Source: UBA1081 sp045639185
GTDB taxonomy: Bacteria > Bacillota > Clostridia > Oscillospirales > Acutalibacteraceae
Reading direction: 5' to 3'
Length of the DNA: 36,430 nt
NCBI GenBank assembly: GCA_045639185.1
Contig: JAZUCO010000051.1
Coordinates: 1 to 36,430 of the forward strand
A program made the position numbers and the translations under genes. The notes below the pieces were generated by a model that did not search any database, was not told the DNA's origin, and saw only the letters and a list, made by a program, of their open reading frames with translations. The first letter of the stretch is position 1, and every line of letters begins with the position of its first letter. Below, piece by piece: positions 24,555 to 32,697 of this stretch.

Positions 24555-25865
24555 ATGAATTTAACCAACAGAATTTTGTCCGTTTTCCTTACGGTGTTGC
24601 TGTTGACTGTAACAACACTTCCCTCATTTGCAACGGACAGCAGTGAGGAATTCACCACCGAATTCTCAACAGAATCTACAACTGCTATTACTACAGAAAC
24701 AACAACGGAGATCACAACTTCTCCCTATACACACCCTCTCGGAGATGCTGACCTCAACGGAACCATAACAGCGGCTGACGCACGAATTGTTCTGCGTGTT
24801 GCTGCACATCTGATTACACTTGACAATTACCGTATGTCTGTTTCTGACTATAATCAGGACTCAAAAGTCAATGCTTCCGATGCAAGATTCATTCTTCGAC
24901 ACAGTGCAAAGCTTGACCCGTTTGCGCCTGAAACAACAACTGAAACCACAACAAAGGCTCCCGTAACCACAACAAAAGCTCCTGAAACCACAACAAAACT
25001 TACTGATGCAAACAGAAAGTATAAGCTTGAACAGAGCAATAAATTCAAGACAAGTTATGCAAAATATGCAGTTCTTTACGATTACGACAACGATAAGATT
25101 CTTTACGGCAAGAATATGCACAGCAAGCTCCATCCTGCAAGCACAACAAAAGTTATAACTGCCGTACTTGGTTGTGAATATCTTTCAGAAAACTATGTAC
25201 TTACAGTCGGTAACGAACTGAATCTGCTTGAAACTAACACAAGCCGTGCAGGAATTTACAAAGGTCAGAAAATCAAATTCAAAGAGATTCTCAAGTGCCT
25301 TTTTGCTCCCTCGGGCTGTGATGCTGCATACACAATTGCTGTTCACGTTGCAAGAGTTGCTTCCGGTGACAAAAATATGTCAGCGCAGAAAGCTCTCAAC
25401 TACTTTGTAAATATGATGAATACATACACAAAAAAGCTCGGCATGAATGATTCCCATTTTGCAAATCCCGACGGCTATCCAAACAGTAATCATTACACTT
25501 CGGCTTATGATATGACAATTATGACAACAAAGGCTTATTCATTCAAGCTTATCCGTGACATAGTATCTGACCCGTGGGTTACCGCTTATTTCGAATCAGG
25601 CGAAAGTGCAAACTACACAAATTCAAACGAACTTATCAATCCTTACAGCGAAAGATACCTTTCATATATTGTCGGTATGAAAACAGGATCACATTCACAG
25701 GCAGGACAGTGCCTTGTTACTGTGGGTAAAAAGAAAATAGCAAAAACAGGCAAAACAAAAACTTTTGTTGCGGTTGTTTATAATTGTCCGTCAAAATACG
25801 GCAGATATATGGATCTTAAAAGTCTCTATGACACAGCATTCTCATATTTCTGGCAGCAACCTTGA
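24555..25865 (+). CDS. Dockerin-bearing D-Ala-D-Ala carboxypeptidase-like protein (serine transpeptidase family)
   Basis: A 436-residue exported protein: signal peptide (1-27), Thr-rich linker, type I dockerin (62-122), second Thr-rich linker (125-148), peptidase S11 domain (165-436). The dockerin has both calcium loops, GDADLNGTITAADA and SDYNQDSKVNASDA. The S11 domain keeps SxxK as STTK (Ser196-Lys199) and KTG (376-378). The SxN motif, however, reads Ser253-Gly-Cys255, with Cys in place of Asn. Such enzymes trim peptidoglycan stem peptides. The dockerin would anchor it to a cohesin, on the cell surface or in a cellulosome-like complex. GGAGA lies 7 nt before the ATG, 15 nt after the rRNA methyltransferase gene. 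The promoter for the next gene begins over its stop codon. Confidence 0.87.
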   Translation: MNLTNRILSVFLTVLLLTVTTLPSFATDSSEEFTTEFSTESTTAITTETTTEITTSPYTHPLGDADLNGTITAADARIVLRVAAHLITLDNYRMSVSDYNQDSKVNASDARFILRHSAKLDPFAPETTTETTTKAPVTTTKAPETTTKLTDANRKYKLEQSNKFKTSYAKYAVLYDYDNDKILYGKNMHSKLHPASTTKVITAVLGCEYLSENYVLTVGNELNLLETNTSRAGIYKGQKIKFKEILKCLFAPSGCDAAYTIAVHVARVASGDKNMSAQKALNYFVNMMNTYTKKLGMNDSHFANPDGYPNSNHYTSAYDMTIMTTKAYSFKLIRDIVSDPWVTAYFESGESANYTNSNELINPYSERYLSYIVGMKTGSHSQAGQCLVTVGKKKIAKTGKTKTFVAVVYNCPSKYGRYMDLKSLYDTAFSYFWQQP

Positions 25866-25890
25866 CAAGCATTCAAAATTATTGCATAAT
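25862..25890 (+). promoter_or_regulatory. Promoter of the GH36-GT4-GT2 operon
   Basis: TTGACA (25862-25867) overlaps the TGA stop of the carboxypeptidase gene. A 17-nt spacer follows, then CATAAT (25885-25890), 41 nt upstream of the GTG start of the GH36 gene. No terminator separates the upstream gene, so read-through is also possible. Confidence 0.65.
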
Positions 25891-25931
25891 AAAGTAAATA
25901 ATAATGAATTAAATAAAGGAGAAAGATTATC

Positions 25932-27623
25932 GTGAAAAATCCTATTTTCAGATGTGAGTACAGATATAACGGACAGACCATGTTCCTTGAAGGCTCAACT
26001 TCCGAATATCTTGATGCAGACTACTCAATTACAGCTGATGCAGTAAAACTTACTCTCAAGCCCAAGGCAAAGGTTGAACTTGTCAAGGCTTCACTTGACT
26101 TCAGCCATGAATTCAAAGATAACGACAAATTCTTCTCAAACGGTTACCAGTCATGGACAACTTCAAGAGAATACACAAAGAATGATGTTCACCTCGGCAT
26201 CAACAAACTTGCTCTTACAAAGCCCTTCATCAAACTTGCAGGCACATCATCAGATGTATGGTTCTGTGATGACGAAGAAAAGAAAGGTGTTTTCCGCAGC
26301 CATTGCTATACATACGTAAAGAACGGCAAAGATTTCTTCTTCCTCGGTTCTCTTTCAGAAAAGCAGGGTTACACTCTCTATCACGCAGATATGAATCTTA
26401 ACAGACTCAGCATCGCTAAGGATGTTGAAGGTCTTACAATCGATACAGACTATCCCCTTTATGATATTGTTGTTCTCAATGGTACTGAAGACTATGTTTT
26501 CGACAAGTACTTTGAACTTATGGGTGTATCAAAGCCCAAAATTGACCATCTTTCAGGTTATACATCATGGTACAACTACTTCCAGAAAATCGATCAGGAT
26601 ATCATCTATCGTGACCTTGAAGCTATGGATTCAGCACTCAGAGAAAAGTGCAATATTTTCCAGATTGACGACGGTTATGAAACATTCGTAGGTGACTGGC
26701 TTGACCCCAACCCTGCAAAGTTCCCCGACGGTATGAAGGCTGTTGCTGACCGTATCCACGACAAGGGTTATATGGCAGGTATCTGGATTGCTCCCTTCAG
26801 CGTTCAGATCAAATCAAGAACATTCAAAGAACATCCCGATTGGGTTAACAGAGATGAAAAAGGTAAGCCTGTTCTCGGTTGCGTAGGCTGGGGCGGTGCT
26901 TACACTCTCGACATCTACAATCCCGAAGTAAGAGAATACATCAAGCATTTCTTTGATGTTATCCTCAATGACTGGGGTTATGATCTTGTAAAACTCGACT
27001 TCCTTTACAGCGAGTGTATGTTCCCCAGAAACAACAAGACAAGAGGCACTATCATGTGCGAAGCTATGGAATTCCTTCGTGAATGCTGTGGTGACAAGCT
27101 TATTCTCGGCTGCGGTGTACCTCTCGGTGCTGCTTTCGGAAAAGTTGATGCTTGCCGTATCAGCTGTGACGTTGACCTTTCATACAAACCCAAAATCTAC
27201 AACACTCTTCACGTAAACAACGAAATTATGTCTGCTCAGAATGCGATGAATAACTCTATTTTCCGTCGTCAGCTCAACGGCAGAGTTTTCACAAACGATC
27301 CCGACGTTTTCTTCTTCAGATATACAAACCTCAAGTTCACATATGAACAGAAGATTCTTCTCGGTTTCATCAATCACATCTGCGGTGACGTTCTCTTTGT
27401 TTCAGACAATATGGAAGAGTACAAAGAAAAGGATATCAACGCTGTAGGCAAATTCTACGAAAAGTCAGAATTCACAGTTATTGATGCTAACTACAGCGCT
27501 AACAACAAGAAGATTATTCTTAATCTCCGCGATAAGAACGGTGAAGAGCGTGTACTCTGGTATGATACTGCAACAGGCTTCGGTAACTATCAGCAGATCA
27601 GCGGTGTTTTTGCATTAGAATGA
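25932..27623 (+). CDS. GH36-like alpha-galactosidase
   Basis: A 563-residue glycoside hydrolase of clan GH-D. An N-terminal beta domain (1-200, with FFSNGYQSWTTSRE) precedes a TIM barrel with FQIDDGYETFVGDW (243-256) and GIWIAPFSV. The nucleophile Asp356 is in LVKLDFLYSE, and the probable acid/base Asp413 is in ACRISCDVDLSY. A short C-terminal beta domain follows. It is shorter than classic 700-residue GH36 enzymes, closest to the compact forms. No signal peptide: it acts on imported alpha-galactosides (raffinose-type or galactomannan fragments). Translation starts at GTG with AAAGGAG 10 nt upstream. Its stop overlaps the GT4 start (ATGA), so hydrolase and glycosyltransferase are translationally coupled, which is an unusual pairing. 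Confidence 0.88.
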   Translation: MKNPIFRCEYRYNGQTMFLEGSTSEYLDADYSITADAVKLTLKPKAKVELVKASLDFSHEFKDNDKFFSNGYQSWTTSREYTKNDVHLGINKLALTKPFIKLAGTSSDVWFCDDEEKKGVFRSHCYTYVKNGKDFFFLGSLSEKQGYTLYHADMNLNRLSIAKDVEGLTIDTDYPLYDIVVLNGTEDYVFDKYFELMGVSKPKIDHLSGYTSWYNYFQKIDQDIIYRDLEAMDSALREKCNIFQIDDGYETFVGDWLDPNPAKFPDGMKAVADRIHDKGYMAGIWIAPFSVQIKSRTFKEHPDWVNRDEKGKPVLGCVGWGGAYTLDIYNPEVREYIKHFFDVILNDWGYDLVKLDFLYSECMFPRNNKTRGTIMCEAMEFLRECCGDKLILGCGVPLGAAFGKVDACRISCDVDLSYKPKIYNTLHVNNEIMSAQNAMNNSIFRRQLNGRVFTNDPDVFFFRYTNLKFTYEQKILLGFINHICGDVLFVSDNMEEYKEKDINAVGKFYEKSEFTVIDANYSANNKKIILNLRDKNGEERVLWYDTATGFGNYQQISGVFALE

Positions 27624-28672
27624 AACGAATAGCAATTTTTCAGAAAGATCTCTCAATTGGCGGAATTCAGCGTTCGCTTGTAAATATGCTGACAAATATG
27701 GATATGTCAAGTTATGAAGTTGACCTTTTCCTTTTTGCCGAACCTGAAATCTGTACCATTGAAGAGATTCCGAATGTGAATATTTATATTCTCAGACCGC
27801 TTTTCTATCTGAACAGAATATTCAGAATTGATTTTCTGAGAAAAATGCTCAGATATGATCTGCCTGACAAAGAATATGATCTTGCTATTGATTTCAACAG
27901 CTACAGCAATGAGTGTGCACTGTGTACTTTTGCAGTAAATGCAAAAAAACGCATAATGTGGATTCACAACGATGTTGCGATTGAATACAAAAATTCACGC
28001 AAATACAGAATTCTCTGGTCTGCATTCAAAAACAAATTCAGATATTATGATGAATTTGTTGCTGTGTCAAAAGGTATTGTTGAACCTTTCAAAGAAATGA
28101 CGGGAATTGAAGACAAAAAGATTACCGTTATTCCCAACATCATAAACACTCATCAGCTTATACTCAAAAGCCGTGAAGAAATCGATTTCAGAACTGAACC
28201 TGACATTACAAATTTCATTTTTGTAGGCAGATTCACTTATCAGAAAGGAATCGATATTCTTCTGGATTACTTTGCATCAGCTGTTGAAAAAAGACATGAT
28301 ATTCACCTTTATCTTCTCGGTTCAGGTCCTGAAGAACTTAAAATAGCACAGCAGATTCATGAACAGAAACTCAATGATTTTGTTACTATTCTCCCTGCTG
28401 TTGATAATCCTTATCCCTATATGGCACAGATGGATGCACTTGTGCTCACTTCCCGCCACGAAGGTCAGGGTATGGTTCTCTGGGAAGCAAAAGCTCTGGG
28501 ACTTGACCTGATTTTTGAAAAACGTCTTGAAAAATACAATGACGGTATAACAGGTGAATTTGATATTGAACAGGCTATTCTCAGGCAGACAAAGCATATC
28601 AAAACGCCTGACAGTCTTGATTATTACAATCTGAGAATCAAAAACAGTCTTTATGAACTGTTTGACAAGTAA
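27620..28672 (+). CDS. GT4-family glycosyltransferase
   Basis: A 350-residue GT-B fold enzyme. The N-terminal domain begins RIAIFQKDLSIGGIQRSLVN, the typical Gly-rich acceptor-side loop. The C-terminal domain contains NFIFVGRFTYQKGIDILL, LYLLGSGPEE and the E-x7-E catalytic motif in SRHEGQGMVLWEAKALG. There is no membrane helix, so it works at the cytoplasmic face of the membrane. The donor is probably a UDP-sugar and the acceptor is unknown. It overlaps the GH36 stop by 4 nt and is followed 13 nt later by a GT2 gene with its own GGAGG. The two transferases probably extend the same cell-surface glycan. Confidence 0.9.
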   Translation: MKRIAIFQKDLSIGGIQRSLVNMLTNMDMSSYEVDLFLFAEPEICTIEEIPNVNIYILRPLFYLNRIFRIDFLRKMLRYDLPDKEYDLAIDFNSYSNECALCTFAVNAKKRIMWIHNDVAIEYKNSRKYRILWSAFKNKFRYYDEFVAVSKGIVEPFKEMTGIEDKKITVIPNIINTHQLILKSREEIDFRTEPDITNFIFVGRFTYQKGIDILLDYFASAVEKRHDIHLYLLGSGPEELKIAQQIHEQKLNDFVTILPAVDNPYPYMAQMDALVLTSRHEGQGMVLWEAKALGLDLIFEKRLEKYNDGITGEFDIEQAILRQTKHIKTPDSLDYYNLRIKNSLYELFDK

Positions 28673-28685
28673 CGGAGGAAAAAAT

Positions 28686-29663
28686 ATGCTTTTAAGCGTA
28701 ATAATTCCTGCATACAACTGTAAAGAAACTCTTTCAGCAGCCGTATTTTCGGTTGCTGAAACTTTTAAGGATACAGAAATCATTATTATCGATGACGGGT
28801 CAACAGACTCCACTCCCGAGGTGATTGAAGACCTTAAAAAGCAATATGGTTGTATCGTGTCAAAAAGAATACACAACCAAGGCCCTGCAAATGCCCGTAA
28901 TGAAGGCATAAAAGCTGCTCAGGGCGATTTTGTAATGTTTATCGACAGTGATGATACATTCAAAGAAAACACCTTTGAAACAGTTTCACGAAGTCTGACG
29001 GCAGATACAGATTTGCTCATTTTCGGTTTCTCTCAGAATTTTCTCGGCAGAGCCGATGATAAAATCTACTCTCTCGGCTCCCCTTTTACTACAGATGAGT
29101 ATTACAGAAACAATCTGCTCAATCAGGTATGGAATAAAGCATACAGAAGAGATTTTCTCATAAATAACAATATTTTTTTTGAAAATTATAAATACGGTGA
29201 AGACAGAATTTTCAATGCCTGCGTATTGAAATGCAAACCTCGTGTAAAAGCAATTCCCGATGTGCTTTACAATTACAATATCGACAAATCGGTTAGTCTT
29301 ATTTCAGGCTACATACCCGAAAAATTTATAGCCTGCAAAGAAATAAACAGCTTTTACTCTGAGCTTTGCAAAAACAGGGATGTTGCAGATTATATGTTTC
29401 TTAAAAACATTGTATCTTGTATGACCGTGCTTTTTGCAGACAACTGCAGACTCACAATTAAAGAGAAAAAAGCTGTTATAAACGAAATTATATCTGATGC
29501 AGATGTAAAAAAAGCGATGGAAGCAAAACAGCTTTCCACCGCAAATGAGATTATCAGAAAAATCATAAAAACTGAAAATGTGAACATCAATTTTCTTTTT
29601 GCATATGCTGTTGCATTCATTCAAAAACACTTTTTACCGATTTTCCTGAAATTCAGAAAATAA
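28686..29663 (+). CDS. GT2-family glycosyltransferase
   Basis: A 325-residue GT-A fold enzyme: LLSVIIPAYNCKETL, the nucleotide-binding IIDDGSTDST, NQGPANARNEGIKAAQGD and the metal-binding FIDSDD. Then comes an acceptor region with VWNKAYRRDFL and YGEDRIF. The C-terminus is hydrophobic but not a clear transmembrane helix (INFLFAYAVAFIQKHFLPIFL). GGAGG lies 7 nt before the ATG at 28686; an in-frame start at 28653 would overlap the GT4 gene and has no ribosome site. It is the last gene before a strong bidirectional terminator. It probably contributes to capsule or cell-wall polysaccharide with the GT4 partner. Confidence 0.9.
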   Translation: MLLSVIIPAYNCKETLSAAVFSVAETFKDTEIIIIDDGSTDSTPEVIEDLKKQYGCIVSKRIHNQGPANARNEGIKAAQGDFVMFIDSDDTFKENTFETVSRSLTADTDLLIFGFSQNFLGRADDKIYSLGSPFTTDEYYRNNLLNQVWNKAYRRDFLINNNIFFENYKYGEDRIFNACVLKCKPRVKAIPDVLYNYNIDKSVSLISGYIPEKFIACKEINSFYSELCKNRDVADYMFLKNIVSCMTVLFADNCRLTIKEKKAVINEIISDADVKKAMEAKQLSTANEIIRKIIKTENVNINFLFAYAVAFIQKHFLPIFLKFRK

Positions 29664-29664
29664 T

Positions 29665-29697
29665 AAAAAAAGGTATTGCAGATGCAATACCTTTTTT
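29665..29697. terminator. Bidirectional terminator between GT2 and the XRE regulator
   Basis: A-run plus AGGTATTGC (29665-29679), loop AGAT, GCAATACCT plus T-run (29684-29697). The A and T runs are complementary, so both strands have a 9-bp GC-containing stem followed by U. It serves the convergent GT2 and XRE genes. Confidence 0.93.
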
Positions 29698-29698
29698 A

Positions 29699-30790
29699 TT
29701 ACAGCAAAGACAGAATTTCCAAGAATTCGGAAGAAGATTTGAAATCGTCAGACAGAGGATATTTTTCTGTCATAAGATACTTCATACGTTCACGCATAGT
29801 CTTTCGCTGATGAGACTTTTCATAATGCATACCTTCAAAAAACTGTGCTGATCTCTCGGAATCGTCAGGAAGAGCATCATATTTTTCTGCCAAAGATGCA
29901 CTTGTCCTGAGATTCTTCAATGCATTTTCATAATCACCGTTTTCAAAATAAAAACGTCCGAGATGACCGTAATTATATATCATATTATGCCACAATTTGC
30001 CGTAATTTCCGTCTGTACAAAGCATATTGATTATATTAATAAGTTTTGTTATTGCTTCAATATTATATTCAGCAGAAAATTTTTCATCATAATAACAATA
30101 ATGACTGACTGTATTATTGAGCAGAACCAGTGTTCTTTCAATCAGATTACTGCACGCAGCGTAATGTTTCTCCATATCTGAAATAAGCATTGTTGCCAGA
30201 TAATCCTTTGTATCAAGCAAATCAGGCATTTCAGACAGTAGCTTTTCAGCCTGAATCTGATAATCATCATTACCCGTAAAATGCGATTTTGAATGAAGAT
30301 GCTGACAGATTAAACGCTTTGACCACATTCTTATGCTGTCATCGGTGCAATGATGCTGAATATTCTCATATATAGACATAAGTTCACGTGAATCTTTTTC
30401 CAGATCGGGATTATCTTTTACATTTTTTTCATACATCAGCAATTCCATATATCTTACAAGTATACGGAAATCTGACGGAAAATCCTTTACAGCCTGCTGA
30501 AATTTTTCAAATGTCAGATGAGCATCACAAAGTCGCATATTATCATAAAAACTGAGGTATTCATTGATTTTTATCTGAGCCGCAGCTTCATTCATTCCGA
30601 GAAGATCGTCAACACTTACTCTGAAAAAGCTTGCGATTTCAGGCAGAATTGTGATATCAGGGTAACTTTCTCCCCTTTCCCAATTGCTGACACTCTGAAA
30701 TGTCACACCGAGAAAGTCTGCAAGCATTTCCTGAGTAAGCTCCTTCTCGCGTCTTAATCTTTTTATGTTTTCACCTAAATATATTGTCAT
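29699..30790 (-). CDS. XRE-family transcriptional regulator with TPR-like C-terminal domain
   Basis: A 363-residue protein. The N-terminal helix-turn-helix (about 5-62) reads LGENIKRLRREKELTQEMLA and FQSVSNWERGESYPD, the Cro/C1-type DNA-binding fold. Residues 85-363 are helical, with repeated patterns such as YGHLGRFYFENGDYENALKN, typical of tetratricopeptide-like sensors. Related regulators often bind a peptide or partner protein through the C-terminal domain, but the ligand here is unknown. GGTGAT gives proper spacing to the ATG at 30790; ATG at 30796 and GTG at 30799 are less likely. It is monocistronic with a perfect 14-bp inverted repeat just upstream of its promoter, suggesting autoregulation. 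Confidence 0.88.
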   Translation of the reverse strand: MTIYLGENIKRLRREKELTQEMLADFLGVTFQSVSNWERGESYPDITILPEIASFFRVSVDDLLGMNEAAAQIKINEYLSFYDNMRLCDAHLTFEKFQQAVKDFPSDFRILVRYMELLMYEKNVKDNPDLEKDSRELMSIYENIQHHCTDDSIRMWSKRLICQHLHSKSHFTGNDDYQIQAEKLLSEMPDLLDTKDYLATMLISDMEKHYAACSNLIERTLVLLNNTVSHYCYYDEKFSAEYNIEAITKLINIINMLCTDGNYGKLWHNMIYNYGHLGRFYFENGDYENALKNLRTSASLAEKYDALPDDSERSAQFFEGMHYEKSHQRKTMRERMKYLMTEKYPLSDDFKSSSEFLEILSLL

Positions 30791-30830
30791 TTTCATCACC
30801 GCTTATAAAATTATTGATGCATCTGTACAT

Positions 30831-30859
30831 ATAATAACTTCTTTAAGCAGAAAAAACAA
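30831..30859 (-). promoter_or_regulatory. Promoter of the XRE regulator
   Basis: Minus-strand TTGTTT (30854-30859), 17-nt spacer and TATTAT (30831-30836). The -35 box is weak and lies 2 bp from the inverted repeat at 30862-30894, so a protein bound there would touch RNA polymerase. Confidence 0.55.
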
Positions 30860-30861
30860 TA

Positions 30862-30894
30862 AATCAATCTTTGAATAAAATTCAAAGATTGATT
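30862..30894. repeat. Perfect 14-bp inverted repeat, putative operator of the XRE gene
   Basis: AATCAATCTTTGAA (30862-30875) and TTCAAAGATTGATT (30881-30894) are exact reverse complements around TAAAA. There is no T-run and the stem is AT-rich, so it is not a terminator. Its position next to the -35 box suits a dimeric repressor or activator. Confidence 0.6.
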
Positions 30895-30928
30895 GAGTTA
30901 TTCAATTTTTCTGATAGTTTGTTTTTAT

Positions 30929-30954
30929 AAAAGAATGCACCCTCACGGGTGCAT
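30929..30954 (-). terminator. Terminator of the dehydrogenase/TIM-barrel operon
   Basis: ATGCACCC (30935-30942), loop TCAC, GGGTGCAT (30947-30954). On the minus strand it is followed by TCTTTTAT; on the plus strand by CTTTTTAT. It starts 4 nt after the last isomerase gene and separates it from the XRE gene. Confidence 0.87.
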
Positions 30955-30958
30955 CTTT

Positions 30959-31924
30959 TTATGCCCACCACATTTCTGCGGGATTTTCTTTAATAAGAAC
31001 TCTCTGAAGCATTTCTACAGCCTTTGAGAGACCTTCATTCTGGCTCATAAGTGAGTCTTCATGTTCAATAGAAAGAACGTGATCATAACCAACAAGACGA
31101 AGATTTGAAACGATATCCTTCCAGTAAACTTCATCATTACCGTAACCGACAGAGCGGAAAATCCATGCACGGTTGATTTCGTCACCATAGGGCTTTGTAT
31201 CAAGCACACCTGTTCTTGCGGTGTTATACTTATCCATCTTGGTATCTTTTGCGTGAACGTGGAAAATAGCATCACCGAGTGCTCTGATAACAGCAACGGG
31301 ATCCATTCCCTGCCAGATAAGATGGCTGGGGTCGAAGTTTGCACCGATTTCGGGGCCAACAGCTTCACGGATACGGAGCATTGTGTCTGTGTTATAAACA
31401 CAGAAGCCGGGATGCATTTCAAATGCAATCTTGTTTACACCATGAGCCTTTGCGAATTCAACCATATCTTTCCAGTAAGGAATAAGCACATCATTCCACT
31501 GCCAGTCAAGAATTTTGCCGAAATCATCGGGCCAGGGACAAGTTACCCAGTTGGGATACTTTGCAGTTTCACAGTCACCGGGACAGCCTGAGAATGTATT
31601 GATCTGATGAATACCAAGCTTTTCTGCAAGAAGAATTGTGTTTCTGATTGCATCATCAAAATACTTTGCAGTTGCTTTGTCGGGATGTACGGGGTTGCCG
31701 TGACAGCTCAGAGCACTGATTTCAACATCATAATCTTTGATAAGACCTTTGAATGTATCAAGCTCTTTTTCATCATTAAGAAGAATTTCAGGATTTGCGT
31801 GAGCATTTCCTGGATATCCGCCTGCACCGATTTCAACTGCTTCAATGCCGAGAGACTTAAAATATTTAAGAGCTTCTTCAAAAGGAAGATTGCTCAGAAG
31901 TGTTGTAAATACACCAAGTTTCAT
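30959..31924 (-). CDS. Xylose-isomerase-like TIM barrel (sugar phosphate isomerase/epimerase family), 321 aa
   Basis: A member of the AP_endonuc_2/xylose-isomerase-like superfamily. Divalent-metal ligands are visible along the barrel: Glu in KIAFEMHPGF, Asp and His in GANFDPSHLIWQG, His in FHVHAKDTKMD and Glu in VLSIEHED. The N-terminus KLGVFTTLLSNLPFEEAL is the first beta strand. It is the longest of the three homologues here and has a Trp-rich insertion (PNWVTCPWPDDF, DWQWND) that may close the active site. Members interconvert or cleave sugars and cyclitols, including 3-keto-glycosides; this one's substrate is unknown. GAGGTG lies 6 nt before the ATG. It is the last gene of the operon, separated from the next upstream gene by 54 nt containing a hairpin. 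Confidence 0.87.
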   Translation of the reverse strand: MKLGVFTTLLSNLPFEEALKYFKSLGIEAVEIGAGGYPGNAHANPEILLNDEKELDTFKGLIKDYDVEISALSCHGNPVHPDKATAKYFDDAIRNTILLAEKLGIHQINTFSGCPGDCETAKYPNWVTCPWPDDFGKILDWQWNDVLIPYWKDMVEFAKAHGVNKIAFEMHPGFCVYNTDTMLRIREAVGPEIGANFDPSHLIWQGMDPVAVIRALGDAIFHVHAKDTKMDKYNTARTGVLDTKPYGDEINRAWIFRSVGYGNDEVYWKDIVSNLRLVGYDHVLSIEHEDSLMSQNEGLSKAVEMLQRVLIKENPAEMWWA

Positions 31925-31948
31925 AATTACACCTCAATAATTATACAG

Positions 31949-31967
31949 GCGGCTTGAAGACAGCCGC
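31949..31967. other. Intercistronic hairpin between two isomerase genes
   Basis: GCGGCT (31949-31954) pairs with AGCCGC (31962-31967) around a 7-nt loop. On the coding (minus) strand no T-run follows, so it is not a terminator for this operon; it may protect or process the mRNA. Confidence 0.35.
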
Positions 31968-31978
31968 TCTGCTATTTT

Positions 31979-32692
31979 TTATTTTACGCTCTGAAGATAT
32001 TTCATACTTCTTGTAATATCTTCAAGTCCGTTGGGAACGGGATCATCGTTTTCAAGAATCACCCATTCAATATTGTTATCCTTTGCAGCTCTGATAACAG
32101 CATCAAGGTCATTATTACCCTCTGTAAGAGCCTTTGGTTTACCGTCGATACCGTCTTTGATATGAAGAAGTATGATATCATTCTTATTTTCTGTGATGTA
32201 GTTATAGTTATCCATACCTGCACAGAAGCTCCAGTATGTATCAAGCTCAAGCTTTACCTTGTCTGCAAAAATCTGCATTGCAGTTTTGCCGTTTTCAAGC
32301 ACTGTAAATTCTTCTGTATGGTTGTGATAGTAAGCGGGAACGCCGAGTGCTGCGCTACCCTTTGCAAGAAGATCTGCAGCTCTTTCACACTCTTCAACTG
32401 TGTCGTGAGGAGCACCACCTGTACCTACATTAAGAACACCGAGTGTCTTATGGAAAGCAACTGTTTCTTCAATGTTTTCATCAGAGAAGCTGTCAACACC
32501 TATATGACAACCAACGGGAACAAGTCCGAGTTCATCGAGTTTTGCTTTGATTGTTTCTGCTGAAAGACCGTGATAACCTGCGAATTCAACACCGTCAAAA
32601 CCAAGTTTTTTTACTTCTTCAAGAATTTTAAGAAAATCATCTCCGTTTGAAACCATATCACGGAGTGAATATAACTGTACTGCGTATTTCAT
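31979..32692 (-). CDS. Xylose-isomerase-like TIM barrel (sugar phosphate isomerase/epimerase family), 237 aa
   Basis: A compact member of the same superfamily: MKYAVQLYSLRDMVSNGDDF, then GFDGVEFAGYHGLSAE, VPAYYHNHTEEFT, LELDTYWSFCAG, ILLHIKDG and WVILENDDP. The His, Asp, His and Glu positions match the metal ligands of the family. The ATG at 32701 lies on top of the ribosome site; AAAGGA is correctly spaced for the ATG at 32692, which is used here. It starts 5 nt after the previous gene's stop. Only about 240 residues long, it may be an isomerase such as IolE/IolI-like or a keto-sugar epimerase; the exact reaction is not inferable. Confidence 0.86.
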   Translation of the reverse strand: MKYAVQLYSLRDMVSNGDDFLKILEEVKKLGFDGVEFAGYHGLSAETIKAKLDELGLVPVGCHIGVDSFSDENIEETVAFHKTLGVLNVGTGGAPHDTVEECERAADLLAKGSAALGVPAYYHNHTEEFTVLENGKTAMQIFADKVKLELDTYWSFCAGMDNYNYITENKNDIILLHIKDGIDGKPKALTEGNNDLDAVIRAAKDNNIEWVILENDDPVPNGLEDITRSMKYLQSVK

Positions 32693-32697
32693 ATTAA

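Noticed and set aside
24650..25010. Repeated ACA/ACT-rich tracts in the carboxypeptidase gene considered as a DNA repeat element
   Set aside because: They encode the Thr-rich linkers in the correct frame, a normal feature flanking dockerins.
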